DNA from: Microbacterium sp. CGR2
Lineage (GTDB): Bacteria > Actinomycetota > Actinomycetes > Actinomycetales > Microbacteriaceae
Assembly: GCF_003626735.1 (NCBI RefSeq)
Contig: NZ_RBHX01000001.1
Location: forward strand, 992,001 to 1,056,000
DNA length: 64,000 nt
Direction of reading: 5' to 3'
In this document: in pieces, positions 11,913 through 21,500 of the stretch
How the letters are laid out: each line of letters opens with the position of its first letter
Position numbering within the stretch: position 1 is the first letter of the stretch
The notes under the pieces: generated by a model
Database searches by the model: none
The model's input: the letters and a program-made list of their open reading frames with translations, nothing else
What the model was told of the DNA's origin: nothing
Translations under genes and position numbers: made by a program

Positions 11913-13241
11913 GTGAACGCGCGAATCGCATCGACTTCATCCCCCCTCGATCTCTCACCGCTGCGGCGTGCCGTCCGCGGACAGGTCACGCTTCCGGGCG
12001 ACCCCGGGTTCGATGAACTCCGTCTGCCGTGGAATCGCGCCGTGGAACAGCGGGTGCGGGCAGTGGTCGAAGCGGTGGATGCCGACGATGTCGTCGCGCT
12101 CGTCCGCTTCGCCGACGAGGCGAACATCACCATCGCGACGCAGCCCAATGGGCACGGCGCTTCCGGTCGTACGACGGATACGATCCTCCTTCGCACCGGA
12201 CTGCTCGACGAGATCCACGTGGATGCCGAGGCGCAGACGACGCGGATCGGCGCCGGCGTACGGTCGGGGCAACTGCAGAAGGCGACTGCCGAGCACGGCC
12301 TCACGGCACTGCCAGGCAGCTCAGCGGTGGTCAGCGTGACCGGGGTCGCTCTCGGCGGCGGGTTGAGCTGGTTCGGGCGTGCATTCGGCTGGGTCGCCGA
12401 CAGTGTGCGGGCGTTCGACGTGGTGGATGCTGACGCTCGCCTGCGGACGGTCACGGCGGTCAGCGATCCGGACCTGTTCTGGGCGCTGCGCGGCGGGGGA
12501 GGGGACTACGCCATCGTCACCGCGCTGGAACTCGACCTCCACCCCGCCCCCGAGGTCTTCGGTGGTCGTCTGTTGTGGTCGGGTGAGCACGCGCGCGCCG
12601 TTGTCGACGCGTTCCGCGCGGCGACACGTACCGCACCCCCCGAACTCACCCTGTGGCTCGAACTGCTGCACTTCCCGGGTGGAGAGCCGCTCGTGGCGAT
12701 CGACCTCACGTACCTGGGCGGAGAAGAAGAGGCGCGTTCTCACCTCGGGGCGTTGGGCGCCCTCCCTGCTCCGCTCTCCGACACGCGCCGACGGATGAGC
12801 GTCGCCGAGCTCGGCACCATCACCGGAGAGCCGACCGACCCGGGGGCTGGCCTCTCCCGGGGCGAACTCGTCGAGAACCTCGACGACGACACGGTCGAGG
12901 CCCTGCTCTCGTCGCCGATCGCGCCGTTGATGAGCGTCCAGGTGAGACACCTCGGGGGCGCCTTCTCCCAGCCGTCCGACACCCCGCACGGGCCACTCAC
13001 CGCCCCGTTCGCGGTGTACCTGTTCGGCGTTCCGGGCGTGACGGGGTCGGCAGACGAGATCACCGAGAAGCAGGCGCTGGTGGCCCACGCCCTTCCGGTG
13101 ACGGGTCGGAAGCCCGTGACGTTCCTGAACCCCGCGGAGCGGCTCTCCGATGCGCTCCCTCAGGAGAGCATCGGACGCCTGCGTCGCATCAAGGCCGATC
13201 AGGATCCGCGCGGGCTCTTCCGCAGCAACTTCCCGGCGTAG
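11913..13241 (+). CDS. FAD-linked oxidoreductase (VAO/berberine-bridge type)
   Basis: Flavoenzyme of 442 residues. The FAD-binding PCMH fold (about 45-215) includes QPNGHGASG, whose His is where covalent flavin attachment occurs in the family, then GLTALPGSSAVVSVTG-type and GVALGGGLSWFGR loops and DLFWALRGGGGDYAIVTALE. The C-terminus has the berberine-bridge signature region RLRRIKADQDPRGLFRSNF. The second attachment Cys of bicovalent enzymes is not evident, so a mono-covalent or non-covalent flavin is likely. GTG 11913 follows GGAAGG by 7 bases. Probable target of the divergent ECF41 sigma factor. Substrate unknown; sugars, alcohols or heterocycles are all possible. Confidence 0.88.
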   Translation: MNARIASTSSPLDLSPLRRAVRGQVTLPGDPGFDELRLPWNRAVEQRVRAVVEAVDADDVVALVRFADEANITIATQPNGHGASGRTTDTILLRTGLLDEIHVDAEAQTTRIGAGVRSGQLQKATAEHGLTALPGSSAVVSVTGVALGGGLSWFGRAFGWVADSVRAFDVVDADARLRTVTAVSDPDLFWALRGGGGDYAIVTALELDLHPAPEVFGGRLLWSGEHARAVVDAFRAATRTAPPELTLWLELLHFPGGEPLVAIDLTYLGGEEEARSHLGALGALPAPLSDTRRRMSVAELGTITGEPTDPGAGLSRGELVENLDDDTVEALLSSPIAPLMSVQVRHLGGAFSQPSDTPHGPLTAPFAVYLFGVPGVTGSADEITEKQALVAHALPVTGRKPVTFLNPAERLSDALPQESIGRLRRIKADQDPRGLFRSNFPA

Positions 13242-13314
13242 TCCCGGACCCGGCAGACGGCCCAGATGCTGTCAACCCGGTGATTCTTTCGGCATCCCTC
13301 CCTAGAGTCGAACC

Positions 13315-14457
13315 ATGTGGAAACGGACGCCGCCCAGGCTTGAGACTCAGACGAAGCTGACCCCGGGGGTGTGGTCGGATTCTCTGGGCCGGGTGGGTGC
13401 CCGTTGCGCGCAGGTGATCCTGATCCTGATCCTGGCCACCGCTGCCGTCTACGCGATGGTGCAGTTGAAGCTCGTCGTCATCCCCGTCCTGATCGCCCTG
13501 ATCATGGCTGCGGCGGTGGGCCCGCTGGTGAATTTCCTCCACCGTCGCAACGTCCCGAGGACGCTGGGTACGTGGATCGCACTGCTCGGCGCCCTGGTGA
13601 TCTTGGGCGGGGTGATCACCGGGATCGTCTTCGCCGTCCGGTCCCAGTGGAGCGAGCTGGTCGACCGCGCGGGCGAGGGTCTCGAGGACCTGCAGACGTG
13701 GTTCGCCGGCCTCAATCTCCCGATCGATCAGGATCAGATCACCGAAGTGCGAGAAGGCATCATCGGGTTCTTCACCACGAGCGAGTTCGGCTCCGGCGCA
13801 CTTGCCGGCGTCACCGCGGTGGGCGAAGTGCTCGCCGGGTCGGTGCTGGTCGTGGTGATCCTCTTCTTCTTCCTCAAAGACGGTGATCGCATCTGGGCAT
13901 TCCTGACCGCGCGGTTGCAGGGCTCCACCCGGCGCAAGACGCTGAAGGCGGGATCGCGAATCATCGAGGTGCTCGGTGGTTATGTTCGCGGCACCGCGAT
14001 CGTGGCGGCAGTGGATGCCATCGTCATCGGAGCGGCGCTGCTGATCCTGCAGGTACCGCTCGCTCTGCCGCTCGCCGTGCTCGTGTTCATCGGCGCTTTC
14101 ATCCCGATCGTCGGCGCCACCGTCGCCGGCATCCTCGCCGCTCTCGTGGCTCTCGTCGCCAACGGGCCTGTCGTCGCTCTGATCGTCATCATCGTCGTCA
14201 TCGCGGTCAACCAGCTGGAGGGCGACCTGCTGCAGCCGGTCGTGATGGGCAAGTCGCTCAAGCTGCACGCCCTCGTGATTCTGCTCGCTCTGACGATCGG
14301 GACCATCCTCGGCGGCATCATCGGTGCCGTCATCGCCGTGCCGATCGCCGCCTCCGCATGGGCCGCGATCAAGATCTGGTTCGGAGAAGACGAGACCGCC
14401 TCCGCGACGGACGCCCGGCGGGTTCCCCCGCGAGCGGGACCGACCGCAGTCTCGTGA
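13315..14457 (+). CDS. AI-2E family transporter
   Basis: Integral membrane protein of 380 residues with about 8 hydrophobic segments and the characteristic large soluble loop (about 105-160) after the third segment. The family core is visible: KDGDRIW after a transmembrane helix, FIPIVGATVAG, and the C-terminal NQLEGDLLQPVVMGKSLKLH. The family (PF01594, TqsA/PerM) includes exporters and Na+/H+ antiporters, so autoinducer-2 export should not be assumed. TAGAGT lies exactly 6 bases before the ATG with no ribosome site, suggesting a leaderless transcript. No operon partner is evident. Confidence 0.92.
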   Translation: MWKRTPPRLETQTKLTPGVWSDSLGRVGARCAQVILILILATAAVYAMVQLKLVVIPVLIALIMAAAVGPLVNFLHRRNVPRTLGTWIALLGALVILGGVITGIVFAVRSQWSELVDRAGEGLEDLQTWFAGLNLPIDQDQITEVREGIIGFFTTSEFGSGALAGVTAVGEVLAGSVLVVVILFFFLKDGDRIWAFLTARLQGSTRRKTLKAGSRIIEVLGGYVRGTAIVAAVDAIVIGAALLILQVPLALPLAVLVFIGAFIPIVGATVAGILAALVALVANGPVVALIVIIVVIAVNQLEGDLLQPVVMGKSLKLHALVILLALTIGTILGGIIGAVIAVPIAASAWAAIKIWFGEDETASATDARRVPPRAGPTAVS

Positions 14458-14475
14458 TCAGACCGCGCCTCGTGA

Positions 14476-14865
14476 TCAGAAGAGCAGGGGCATCAGCGAG
14501 GCGATGAGCCCGAGAACGCCCACGCTGCAGAACACGATGCCGAGGGTTACGAGCACACGTCGCAGATGCGGCGGCTCGCCCAGCCGAGCGCGCTGCGGGT
14601 CGTTCGAGCTGACGAACCCGGCGTGCCATCCGGGCTCGGCGTAGGGCGATTCCGAACGCCGCAGCGGTCGTTCGTGGAAGTCGCCCTGCGCGAACCAGCG
14701 GGCGAGCGAGTAGCCGTCGCGGTCGACGACGGCGATCTCGATCTCGTCCCAGCGCCCGTCGAGCGCCCCGACCACCGCCGCGAAGAGCAGTGCGGGTATG
14801 CCGATTCCCAGTCCGAACCAGGACAGCACCTCACCGACGAGAGAGAGCGCGTCCACAGCCTGCAT
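14476..14865 (-). CDS. Hypothetical protein with two membrane segments
   Basis: A 129-residue protein, not recognised as a named family. An N-terminal hydrophobic segment (about 8-35), a polar central region (about 36-100) with an ARWFAQGDFHER stretch, and a C-terminal hydrophobic segment (about 102-129) that ends at the stop. ATG 14865 is chosen; an in-frame GTG at 14895 is possible. It is convergent with the AI-2E transporter gene, with 18 bases between the stops, and lies 78 bases downstream of the MDR enzyme gene on the same strand. Confidence 0.68.
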   Translation of the reverse strand: MQAVDALSLVGEVLSWFGLGIGIPALLFAAVVGALDGRWDEIEIAVVDRDGYSLARWFAQGDFHERPLRRSESPYAEPGWHAGFVSSNDPQRARLGEPPHLRRVLVTLGIVFCSVGVLGLIASLMPLLF

Positions 14866-14943
14866 GACTTCAGCGTAGGGCCGCTGGACTCCCACTCGAC
14901 CACAGCGGAGGGCAGCCGCCTCTCGGGAACGTCGTTCGTGTCG

Positions 14944-15855
14944 TCACAGAGCGAGCACCACGCTGCCGCGCTTGCGGCCGGAGTCGACGTAGCGGTGCGC
15001 TTCGACGACATCGTCGAGTGGAAGGACGCGGTCGATGACGGGTCGCAGCGCGCCGTCCTCGACGAGGGCGGCGACACGTTCGAGGTCTGCGTGCACGATG
15101 CGGCCCAGCCCCATGTTCCGCACATGTCGGCCCCCCGGGCGCAGCAAGCCACGGCACGCGCGCGGTGTAGACAGGCCCACCGCGTCGTAGACGACGTCGA
15201 ATCGTGGACCGAGGCGCGTGAAGTCCCCGACCGTGTAGTCGATCACGGCATCCGCACCCAGACCTTCCACCAGTTGCCGATTGCGCCCGCTGCAGACAGC
15301 TGTCACTTCGGCGCCGAGATGCTTGGCGAGTTGGACCGCGTAGGTGCCGAGGCTGCCCGAAGCGCCATTGATCAGGATGCTCTGTCCCGCGCCGAGGCGG
15401 GCCTTGTGCAGATTCTTGAGCGCGGTCACCGCTCCCGTGGGCAACGCCGCGGCTTCCTCGAAGCTCAGTGACGCGGGTTTGCGCACGACAGCACCCGTCT
15501 TCTCCGCATTGTCACCGGTGACCGAGAGGCACCGGTAGTCAGCGTTGCCGCCCAGGTCGAACCCGCAGAAAGCCATGACTTCGTCGCCCGGAGCGAACGT
15601 CGTCACGCCAGGGCCGACGGCATCCACCACACCGGACAACTCCATTCCGAGGATCAGGTTCCGGCGCGGCCGGAGCAGCCCGAACTTCAGGCGTGCCAGG
15701 AACGGATCGGCGCGGCGGATGCGTGCGTCACCGACGTGCGCCGTTGTCGCGATCACCCGGATCCGCACCTCGCCGGCACGCGGCTTCGGCTTCGGCACGT
15801 CACGGACCTCGAGCACCTCCGGTGACCCATACGCCGTGCACACCACGGCCCTCAC
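14944..15855 (-). CDS. NAD(P)-dependent MDR oxidoreductase (quinone-reductase-like)
   Basis: A 303-residue zinc-free medium-chain dehydrogenase/reductase. The N-terminal GroES-like domain has the opening VRAVVCTAYGSPEVLEVRDV and GMELSGVVDAVGPGV. The Rossmann fold has ILINGASGSLGTYAVQLAKH and GADAVIDYT. The zinc ligands of alcohol dehydrogenases are absent, which favours a quinone oxidoreductase or enoyl reductase-like role. The GTG start at 15855 has GAAGGG 8 bases upstream; translation could be extended to 16200, but that part has no domain character. Flanked by unrelated genes. Confidence 0.9.
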   Translation of the reverse strand: MRAVVCTAYGSPEVLEVRDVPKPKPRAGEVRIRVIATTAHVGDARIRRADPFLARLKFGLLRPRRNLILGMELSGVVDAVGPGVTTFAPGDEVMAFCGFDLGGNADYRCLSVTGDNAEKTGAVVRKPASLSFEEAAALPTGAVTALKNLHKARLGAGQSILINGASGSLGTYAVQLAKHLGAEVTAVCSGRNRQLVEGLGADAVIDYTVGDFTRLGPRFDVVYDAVGLSTPRACRGLLRPGGRHVRNMGLGRIVHADLERVAALVEDGALRPVIDRVLPLDDVVEAHRYVDSGRKRGSVVLAL

Positions 15856-16055
15856 CGAAGACGCCCTTCGGTGAAGACGGCGCGGCGAGTGAGGATATCG
15901 GGAGTCATGCAACCAGCATCCACGGGGAGGCCGACCGACACATCGGCCGATCGGCGGAGATCGATGATGGTCGGACCGATCGAACCACGGACTCACCCGC
16001 CAGTTCGCTGTCGCCGGTATCTTCGCGGGCGCGCTTGCCGCCGTTGCTCCTGACG
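15856..16055. other. 200-bp upstream region of the MDR gene
   Basis: Gap between the MDR start and the DUF3253 gene end. It contains GC-rich palindromic patches around 15940-15965 (GGCCGATCGGC-like) but no confident promoter or coding region. Confidence 0.35.
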
Positions 16056-16568
16056 TCAGAGCGCAGGGCCGCGGATGATCCGCACGGGCCCGCGAGCCGA
16101 CTCGATGCTCACGGGTTCGCCCTTCTGGGTGACGACAACCTCGTTGCGGGCGGCGAGTTCGGCGGCGACCCGACGGACGTCGTCCATCCGAGACCGCCAC
16201 GACGCTCCACCGATCGCGCGGGCGACATCGCTCGGGCAGATCGATGACTCCGCGCGCTTGCGCGTGAGGGCGCGGACCGCGGCAGCGATCCGTTCATCGA
16301 AATCCTGGCCGCGCCCCTCTTCCCACCATGGCGCGCCGCGCTCGCCGAGGGCGGTCTTCGCGTCGTGCACGCGCCTCCGTGCACCCGACTCCGAGGATTT
16401 CACGGCGCGGCGCGCCGACATCAACTCGTCCACCAATTCCTGGCGGAAGGTATCGGGGATCGAGGGGTCCGTGGCCCGCCACTTGCGCCCGTTCACGATG
16501 ATGTGGTGGCCGTCCTGAGTGCGTTCGGGCCTCTTTTCGTCGGGTGCGTCGGCTTCTTCGGGACTCAT
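16056..16568 (-). CDS. DUF3253 domain protein with 'Tol-like' N-terminal domain
   Basis: A 170-residue protein that appears to join two small actinobacterial domains. Residues about 15-85 have HHIIVNGRKWRATDP, IPDTFRQELVDELMSARRAV and GERGAPWWEEG, the family often annotated as 'biopolymer transporter Tol' without experimental basis. Residues about 95-165 are the DUF3253 winged-helix-like domain (SSICPSDVARAIGG, WRSRMDDVR, ITQKGEPV-like strand, GPVRIIRG). The start ATG 16568 begins directly before the first domain. The function is unknown. DUF3253 is probably nucleic-acid related by fold, which is inference. Confidence 0.8.
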   Translation of the reverse strand: MSPEEADAPDEKRPERTQDGHHIIVNGRKWRATDPSIPDTFRQELVDELMSARRAVKSSESGARRRVHDAKTALGERGAPWWEEGRGQDFDERIAAAVRALTRKRAESSICPSDVARAIGGASWRSRMDDVRRVAAELAARNEVVVTQKGEPVSIESARGPVRIIRGPAL

Positions 16569-16647
16569 GTGAGCAGTCTCTCGGCGTCTCCGTCGTCGGC
16601 CAAGGGTCTTGACGGCGTCGGAAGCGTCGCTCTCGAGCGCCTGGACC

Positions 16648-17298
16648 TCATTTGACTCGGCGTCTCCGCGCGCGTGCCCCGAAATCGTCCAGCGCCCGGG
16701 GGACGTCTGTGGCCTGGAAATGCCGATTCCGTCGCCCCGCGCTGGATTGCGACAGCACACCCGCATCGACCAGCTTCTTGATCGCGGAGTCAGCGGCGGG
16801 GAAGCTGACGCCGATCTCGGTAGCAGCCAGCGTGCTGGTGATCACCGGCCGTCGCAGCAACAATTGCTTGAGTGCATGTACCGAGGAGTCGCTGCGCGCG
16901 CGAACCGCGTCGTCCCAGCGCTCTCCGATCCGCCGGATATCGTTCGCCAGGGAGCGGCCGTTCGCGACCGCTGAGAACGCAGCATCCGACACGGTCTCGA
17001 TGATGGGCCCGGCATCCCCCGCGCGGTAGGCGGTCAGGGCGGCAAAGTACCGCTCGGTGTCGCCCAGAAGGCCGGCCGACACGGGGACGGTTACGCTCCG
17101 GGTGACACCGCCGGCCCGCAGCATGCCGGCGAGGGTGCCGACTTCCGTGTCGAACCGGGCCAGCTCACGTCCGGCGTCATCGCTCAGAGCAGCGAGATCC
17201 GCAGACAGCGCCACATCGACTTGGGCGATGCAGGGGGGGTACGACCGCGTTGTACGGACCGTCGCCGGCGCGCAGACGTCGCCGCGATCCGACTTCAT
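16648..17298 (-). CDS. Fic-family protein remnant lacking the catalytic core
   Basis: A 216-residue reading frame. The first 54 residues match the N-terminus of actinobacterial Fic proteins (PPCIAQVDVALSADL, ELARFDTEVG). The sequence then jumps directly to what normally follows the active site (TLAGMLRAGGVTRSVTVPVS, AGLLGDTERYFAALTAYR) and ends with the usual C-terminal winged helix (ITSTLAATEIGVSF). The AMP-transfer motif HPFxDGNGR and the helices before it are absent, so roughly 150-180 residues appear to have been removed in frame. It should not AMPylate. It may be a decaying gene or a retained DNA-binding remnant. No strong ribosome site. Confidence 0.72.
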   Translation of the reverse strand: MKSDRGDVCAPATVRTTRSYPPCIAQVDVALSADLAALSDDAGRELARFDTEVGTLAGMLRAGGVTRSVTVPVSAGLLGDTERYFAALTAYRAGDAGPIIETVSDAAFSAVANGRSLANDIRRIGERWDDAVRARSDSSVHALKQLLLRRPVITSTLAATEIGVSFPAADSAIKKLVDAGVLSQSSAGRRNRHFQATDVPRALDDFGARARRRRVK

Positions 17299-17316
17299 CG
17301 CCAGTGCGCTGCCAAG

Positions 17317-18336
17317 TCACCCTTCTGGGTCGGCGGTCGACTGCCGGGCGATGAGCCGCATCGGCAGGACGACGTTCTCGATGCTCCGCGTCCGGTCGTT
17401 CAGACGGGCGACAGCCAGGCGCGCGGCCTGGCGGCCGAGTGCCTCCACATCACCGGTGACGACGCTGATGCCGAGGACCTGGGCCCACTCCGGCTCATCG
17501 AATCCGATCACGGCCGGCGTGGCCGCGGCATCCGCAGTCGAGATCTCTTCCATCACCCCGAGCAGGATGCGGTTGTTCCCGGCCACGACGGCGGTCGGTG
17601 GGTGGGGGAGAGCCAGCAGTTCACGCGCGCACGCCCGAGAGGACGCGACATCGTGTGCATCCGTCCGCAGCAGGTCGCGCCAGCCGGCGTCCGTTCCGTC
17701 GAGCACATCTCCCATGCCCGCGAGGCGCTGCCGATACGTGGGGAGCCAGGCGTAGTCGCCGATGAACGCGATGCGGCGGTGGCCGGCATCGATCAGGTGT
17801 CGGGCCGCAAGTCTGCCACCCGCACGGTTGTCGAACACGACCGAATCGGCGTCGAGGTTCTCCGCGGGACGATCGACGAAGACCACCGGGATGCCACGGG
17901 ACTGCAGCTGTCGGTAGTCGGCGTGATCGTCGGTCGCCGAGACGGTGATCACGGCCTTGGTCTGCCGATCCGCGAGGTCGAGGGCGACCCGCAGCTCCTG
18001 GTCGGCGGACTCGCGGGAGTTCGCGACCGAGAGGTGCATGCCGTGCGGACGGATCTCGTCTTCGATCGCTTGCGCGAGGGCGGAGTAGAACGGGTTGGTG
18101 AAGTCGCCCGTGATCAGACCGATCGAGTCCGCGAGGCGCCCGCTCGCCAGAAGACTGGCGGCGGAATTGCGCTGATAGTCGAGCTCCGCCGCGGCGGCCA
18201 GCACGCTGGCGAGCGTCTTGTCGCTCACGTACGACTCGCCGCCCAGGGCCCGGGATGCCGTCTTCAGGCTGACCCCTGCGCGCGCGGCGACGTGGGCGAG
18301 CGTCGCACGCGGTGCGGTGTCGTCTGGCCTGTTCAT
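17317..18336 (-). CDS. LacI-family repressor of the GH92 mannosidase
   Basis: A 339-residue repressor. The N-terminal HTH (ATLAHVAARAGVSLKTASRA, then LGGESYVSDKT) is followed by the hinge helix (YQRNSAASLLASGRL) and a periplasmic-binding-like sugar domain (SIGLITGDFTNPFYSALAQA ... VIGFDEPEWAQVLGISVV). ATG 18336 has AGGGGG a few bases upstream. It is divergent from the giant GH92 gene with a perfect LacI operator between them, so it very probably represses that gene and is released by a mannose-derived ligand. The ligand is inference. Confidence 0.92.
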   Translation of the reverse strand: MNRPDDTAPRATLAHVAARAGVSLKTASRALGGESYVSDKTLASVLAAAAELDYQRNSAASLLASGRLADSIGLITGDFTNPFYSALAQAIEDEIRPHGMHLSVANSRESADQELRVALDLADRQTKAVITVSATDDHADYRQLQSRGIPVVFVDRPAENLDADSVVFDNRAGGRLAARHLIDAGHRRIAFIGDYAWLPTYRQRLAGMGDVLDGTDAGWRDLLRTDAHDVASSRACARELLALPHPPTAVVAGNNRILLGVMEEISTADAAATPAVIGFDEPEWAQVLGISVVTGDVEALGRQAARLAVARLNDRTRSIENVVLPMRLIARQSTADPEG

Positions 18337-18436
18337 GCGTCCCCCTGTCCGCCGTGCCGGCGGTAGCTCATTATCTCGGCGCGGAATACGAAGTGCATCT
18401 TCCACTCGACGAGAGCCCTGTGATAGCGTCCTCAGC

Positions 18437-18456
18437 ATATGACAGCGGTGTCATAT
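18437..18456. promoter_or_regulatory. LacI-type operator
   Basis: Perfect inverted repeat ATATGACA-GCGG-TGTCATAT with the central CG typical of LacI/GalR operators. It lies in the 190-bp divergent region between the LacI gene and the GH92 gene, 71 bases upstream of the GH92 ATG. Confidence 0.85.
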
Positions 18457-18526
18457 CGTCGCGCGAACCCCCCAATGACTCGCGCAAGACGGACGACACA
18501 GAGCAGTGAAGTTTCAAGGAGCAACG

Positions 18527-21500
18527 ATGAGGGTCCCCAGCCCCAAGCCCGCACGCCCCACCCGCCACTCGTGGGCCGCCGCCGGAATGGCCCTCGCGGT
18601 CACTGCCGCCATGCTCACGCCGATGCCGGCCGCTGCCGCCGCCGCAGTGACGGCCTTCGGCTCTTCCTTCGAGACGGACGACGCGGCGCCCGTACTGACG
18701 GGAACCGGCGAGGCGGTCAATGTCACCGGCAGCCAGTTCGGACCCGGCAGCGTGCTGGGAGACGTCACCGCGGTGACGGCATCCGCCGAGAACACACCCA
18801 ACGAAGCGGCCGCGTTCGTCGCCGACGGCAACGCCGGCTCGAAGTGGCTCGCGTTCACCAACGCCGCCTGGGTGCAATACGAGCTCGACGAAGCCCAGCC
18901 CATGGTGCGGTACACCCTCACTTCAGGAAACGACGCTCCCGAGCGCGACCCGCGCGACTTCCGCGTGCAGGCGTCGAACAACGGCACCGACTGGGTGACC
19001 GTCGACGAGCGCACCGGCGAGCAGTTCTCCGCGCGAGGAGAGACGCGCACCTTCGAACTCGCGACCCCCAGCGAGCCGCACCTCTTCTACCGCCTCGATG
19101 TGCTCGCCACCCGGACGCCGAGCGCCAACATCGTCCAGCTCGCGGACTGGGAGCCGATCGCCGTCGACGGCGCGACTCCCGAGCCGGCCGACCTCCTGCT
19201 TCAGATCGGCAACGGGCCGACCAGCTCCGACACCGCCAAGACGGGTGTCGGCTTCACCGGTACCAAGGCGCTGCAGTACGTCGGCCGCCACCTGGCCGCA
19301 GGCCCCGCCTCGTCGACGAGCGTGCTCTACGACGACGCCGGCATCGCCGTGCAGGACGACAGCGAGCTCTCCTACCTCGTCTTCCCCGTCCTCGACGGCG
19401 AGCAGACGTATGCCGCGACCTTCGTCGCGGTTGATCTGCTCTTCGACGACGGCACCACGCTCTCCACCAGCGGCGCGGTCGACTCCTACGGCTTCGGCGC
19501 GCAGGCACGCCAGCAGGGTCAGTCGAACGTCCTCTGGCCGAACCAGTGGAACAAGGTGACGGTCGACCTCGGCCAGTTCGCCGGCCGCACGGTTCAGCAG
19601 ATCCTCTTCCGCTACGACCACCCGGGCGCCGACGTCAAGAACATCGAGGTCCCGACCGGTTCGACCGCGTTCAGCGGGTGGCTCGACGACGTCTCGATCG
19701 ACGCGGCCGAAGAGCGCGACACGTCTGACGGACTCGTCTCCTACGTCGACACCCGTCGCGGTACGAACTCGACCGGCGGATTCTCGCGCGGCAACAACCT
19801 GCCCGCCACCGCATGGCCCAACGGCTTCAACTTCATCACCCCGATGACCAACGCCGACAACGTCGGAACCATCTACCAGTACCAGCGGGCCAACAACGCG
19901 CAGAACCTGCCCGCGCTGAACGGCATCGGACTGTCGCACCAGCCGAGCATCTGGATGGGCGACCGCAACCAGATCGCGGTCATGCCCGCGGCGAACGCCG
20001 ACCCGACGTCATCGCTCAACGATCGCAAGCTCACGTTCCGCCACGAGAACGAGACGGCGCGCCCGGACATCTACGGCGTCGAGTTCGACAACGGCATCCA
20101 CACCGAGGTCACCGCCACCGACCACGGAGCGATCTACCGCTTCGAATTCGCCGGCGATGCGAGCTCGGTGCTGATCGACCAGCTCGTCGACTCGTCGAAG
20201 CTCACCATCTCCGGTGACACGGTCAGTGGCTGGGTCGACGGCGGCTCCGGATGGCCGGGACGCACCCGCATGTACGTCTACGGCACGTTCGACCGGCAGC
20301 CCACCAACGCAGGGGCCACCACGCGCGGTGACCGCAACGGCACCGCCCGCTTCGCCGCCTTCGACACGACGGATGACCGCTCGGTCGAGCTGCGCCTGTC
20401 ATCGTCGTTCATCTCGCAGGACCAGGCCAAGGCCAACCACGGCTTCGAGCTGGCCGATGTCTCCTTCGATGCGGCCCATGCGGCCGTGCGCGACGCGTGG
20501 AACGAACGACTCAGCGTCGTCCACGATGTCGAGGGCGCGACGGACACTCAGCTGGTCACCCTCTACTCCAGCCTCTACCGGCTGAACCTGTACCCGAACT
20601 CGCAGTTCGAGAACACCGGCACCGAGGCCGACCCGGTCTACAAGTACGCGAGCCCCGTCTCGGCGACGACCGGAGCCGCGACCGACACGCAGACCAACGC
20701 CAAGATCGTCGACGGCAAGATCTACGTCAACAACGGCTTCTGGGACACGTATCGCACAGCCTGGCCGCTCTACTCACTGCTCTACCCCGACGTGACCGAA
20801 GAACTCGTCGACGGGTTCGTGCAGCAGTACCGTGACGGCGGCTGGGTCGCCCGGTGGTCTTCTCCCGGCTACGCCGACCTGATGACCGGCACCAGCTCGG
20901 ACGTGGCGTTCGCCGAGGCCTACCTCGCCGGTTCGCTCAGCACGGAAACCGCCCTCGAGGCCTACGACGCCGCTGTCAAGAACGCCACCGTGCTGCCGGC
21001 ATCCAACGCCGTCGGGCGAAAGGGCCTCGGCCAGTCGATCTTCCTCGGCTACACCGAAGCGACCACGCACGAGAGCGCGTCGTGGGGCCTTGAGGGTTAC
21101 ATCAACGACTTCGGCATCGCACAGATGGCGAAGGCGCTCGCCGAGGACCCGAAGACCCCGGCCGATCGGGTCGCGCAGCTCGAAGAGGAAGCGACCTACT
21201 TCGAGGCCCGCGCCGCGCACTACGTCGAGATGTACAACCCTGAGGCGGGCACGTTCACGTCACGCAACGCCGACGGCTCGTGGACCGCGGGCGCGGAGTT
21301 CGATCGCAAGGCCTGGGGTGGCGCCTTCACCGAGGCCAGCGCCTGGACCTTCGCGTTCCACGCCCCGCACGACGTCGACGGACTCGCCGCCCTCTACGGC
21401 GGCCGTCAGGGCCTCATCGACGAGATGCGTGAGTTCCTCACCGTCCGCGAGAAGGCCGACTACTCCGGCATCCATGAGGCTCGTGAGGCACGCGACGTGC

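Noticed and set aside
15856..16200. N-terminal extension of the MDR oxidoreductase
   Set aside because: The extra 115 residues are Arg/Pro-rich without family resemblance, whereas GTG 15855 begins exactly at the domain with a good ribosome site.
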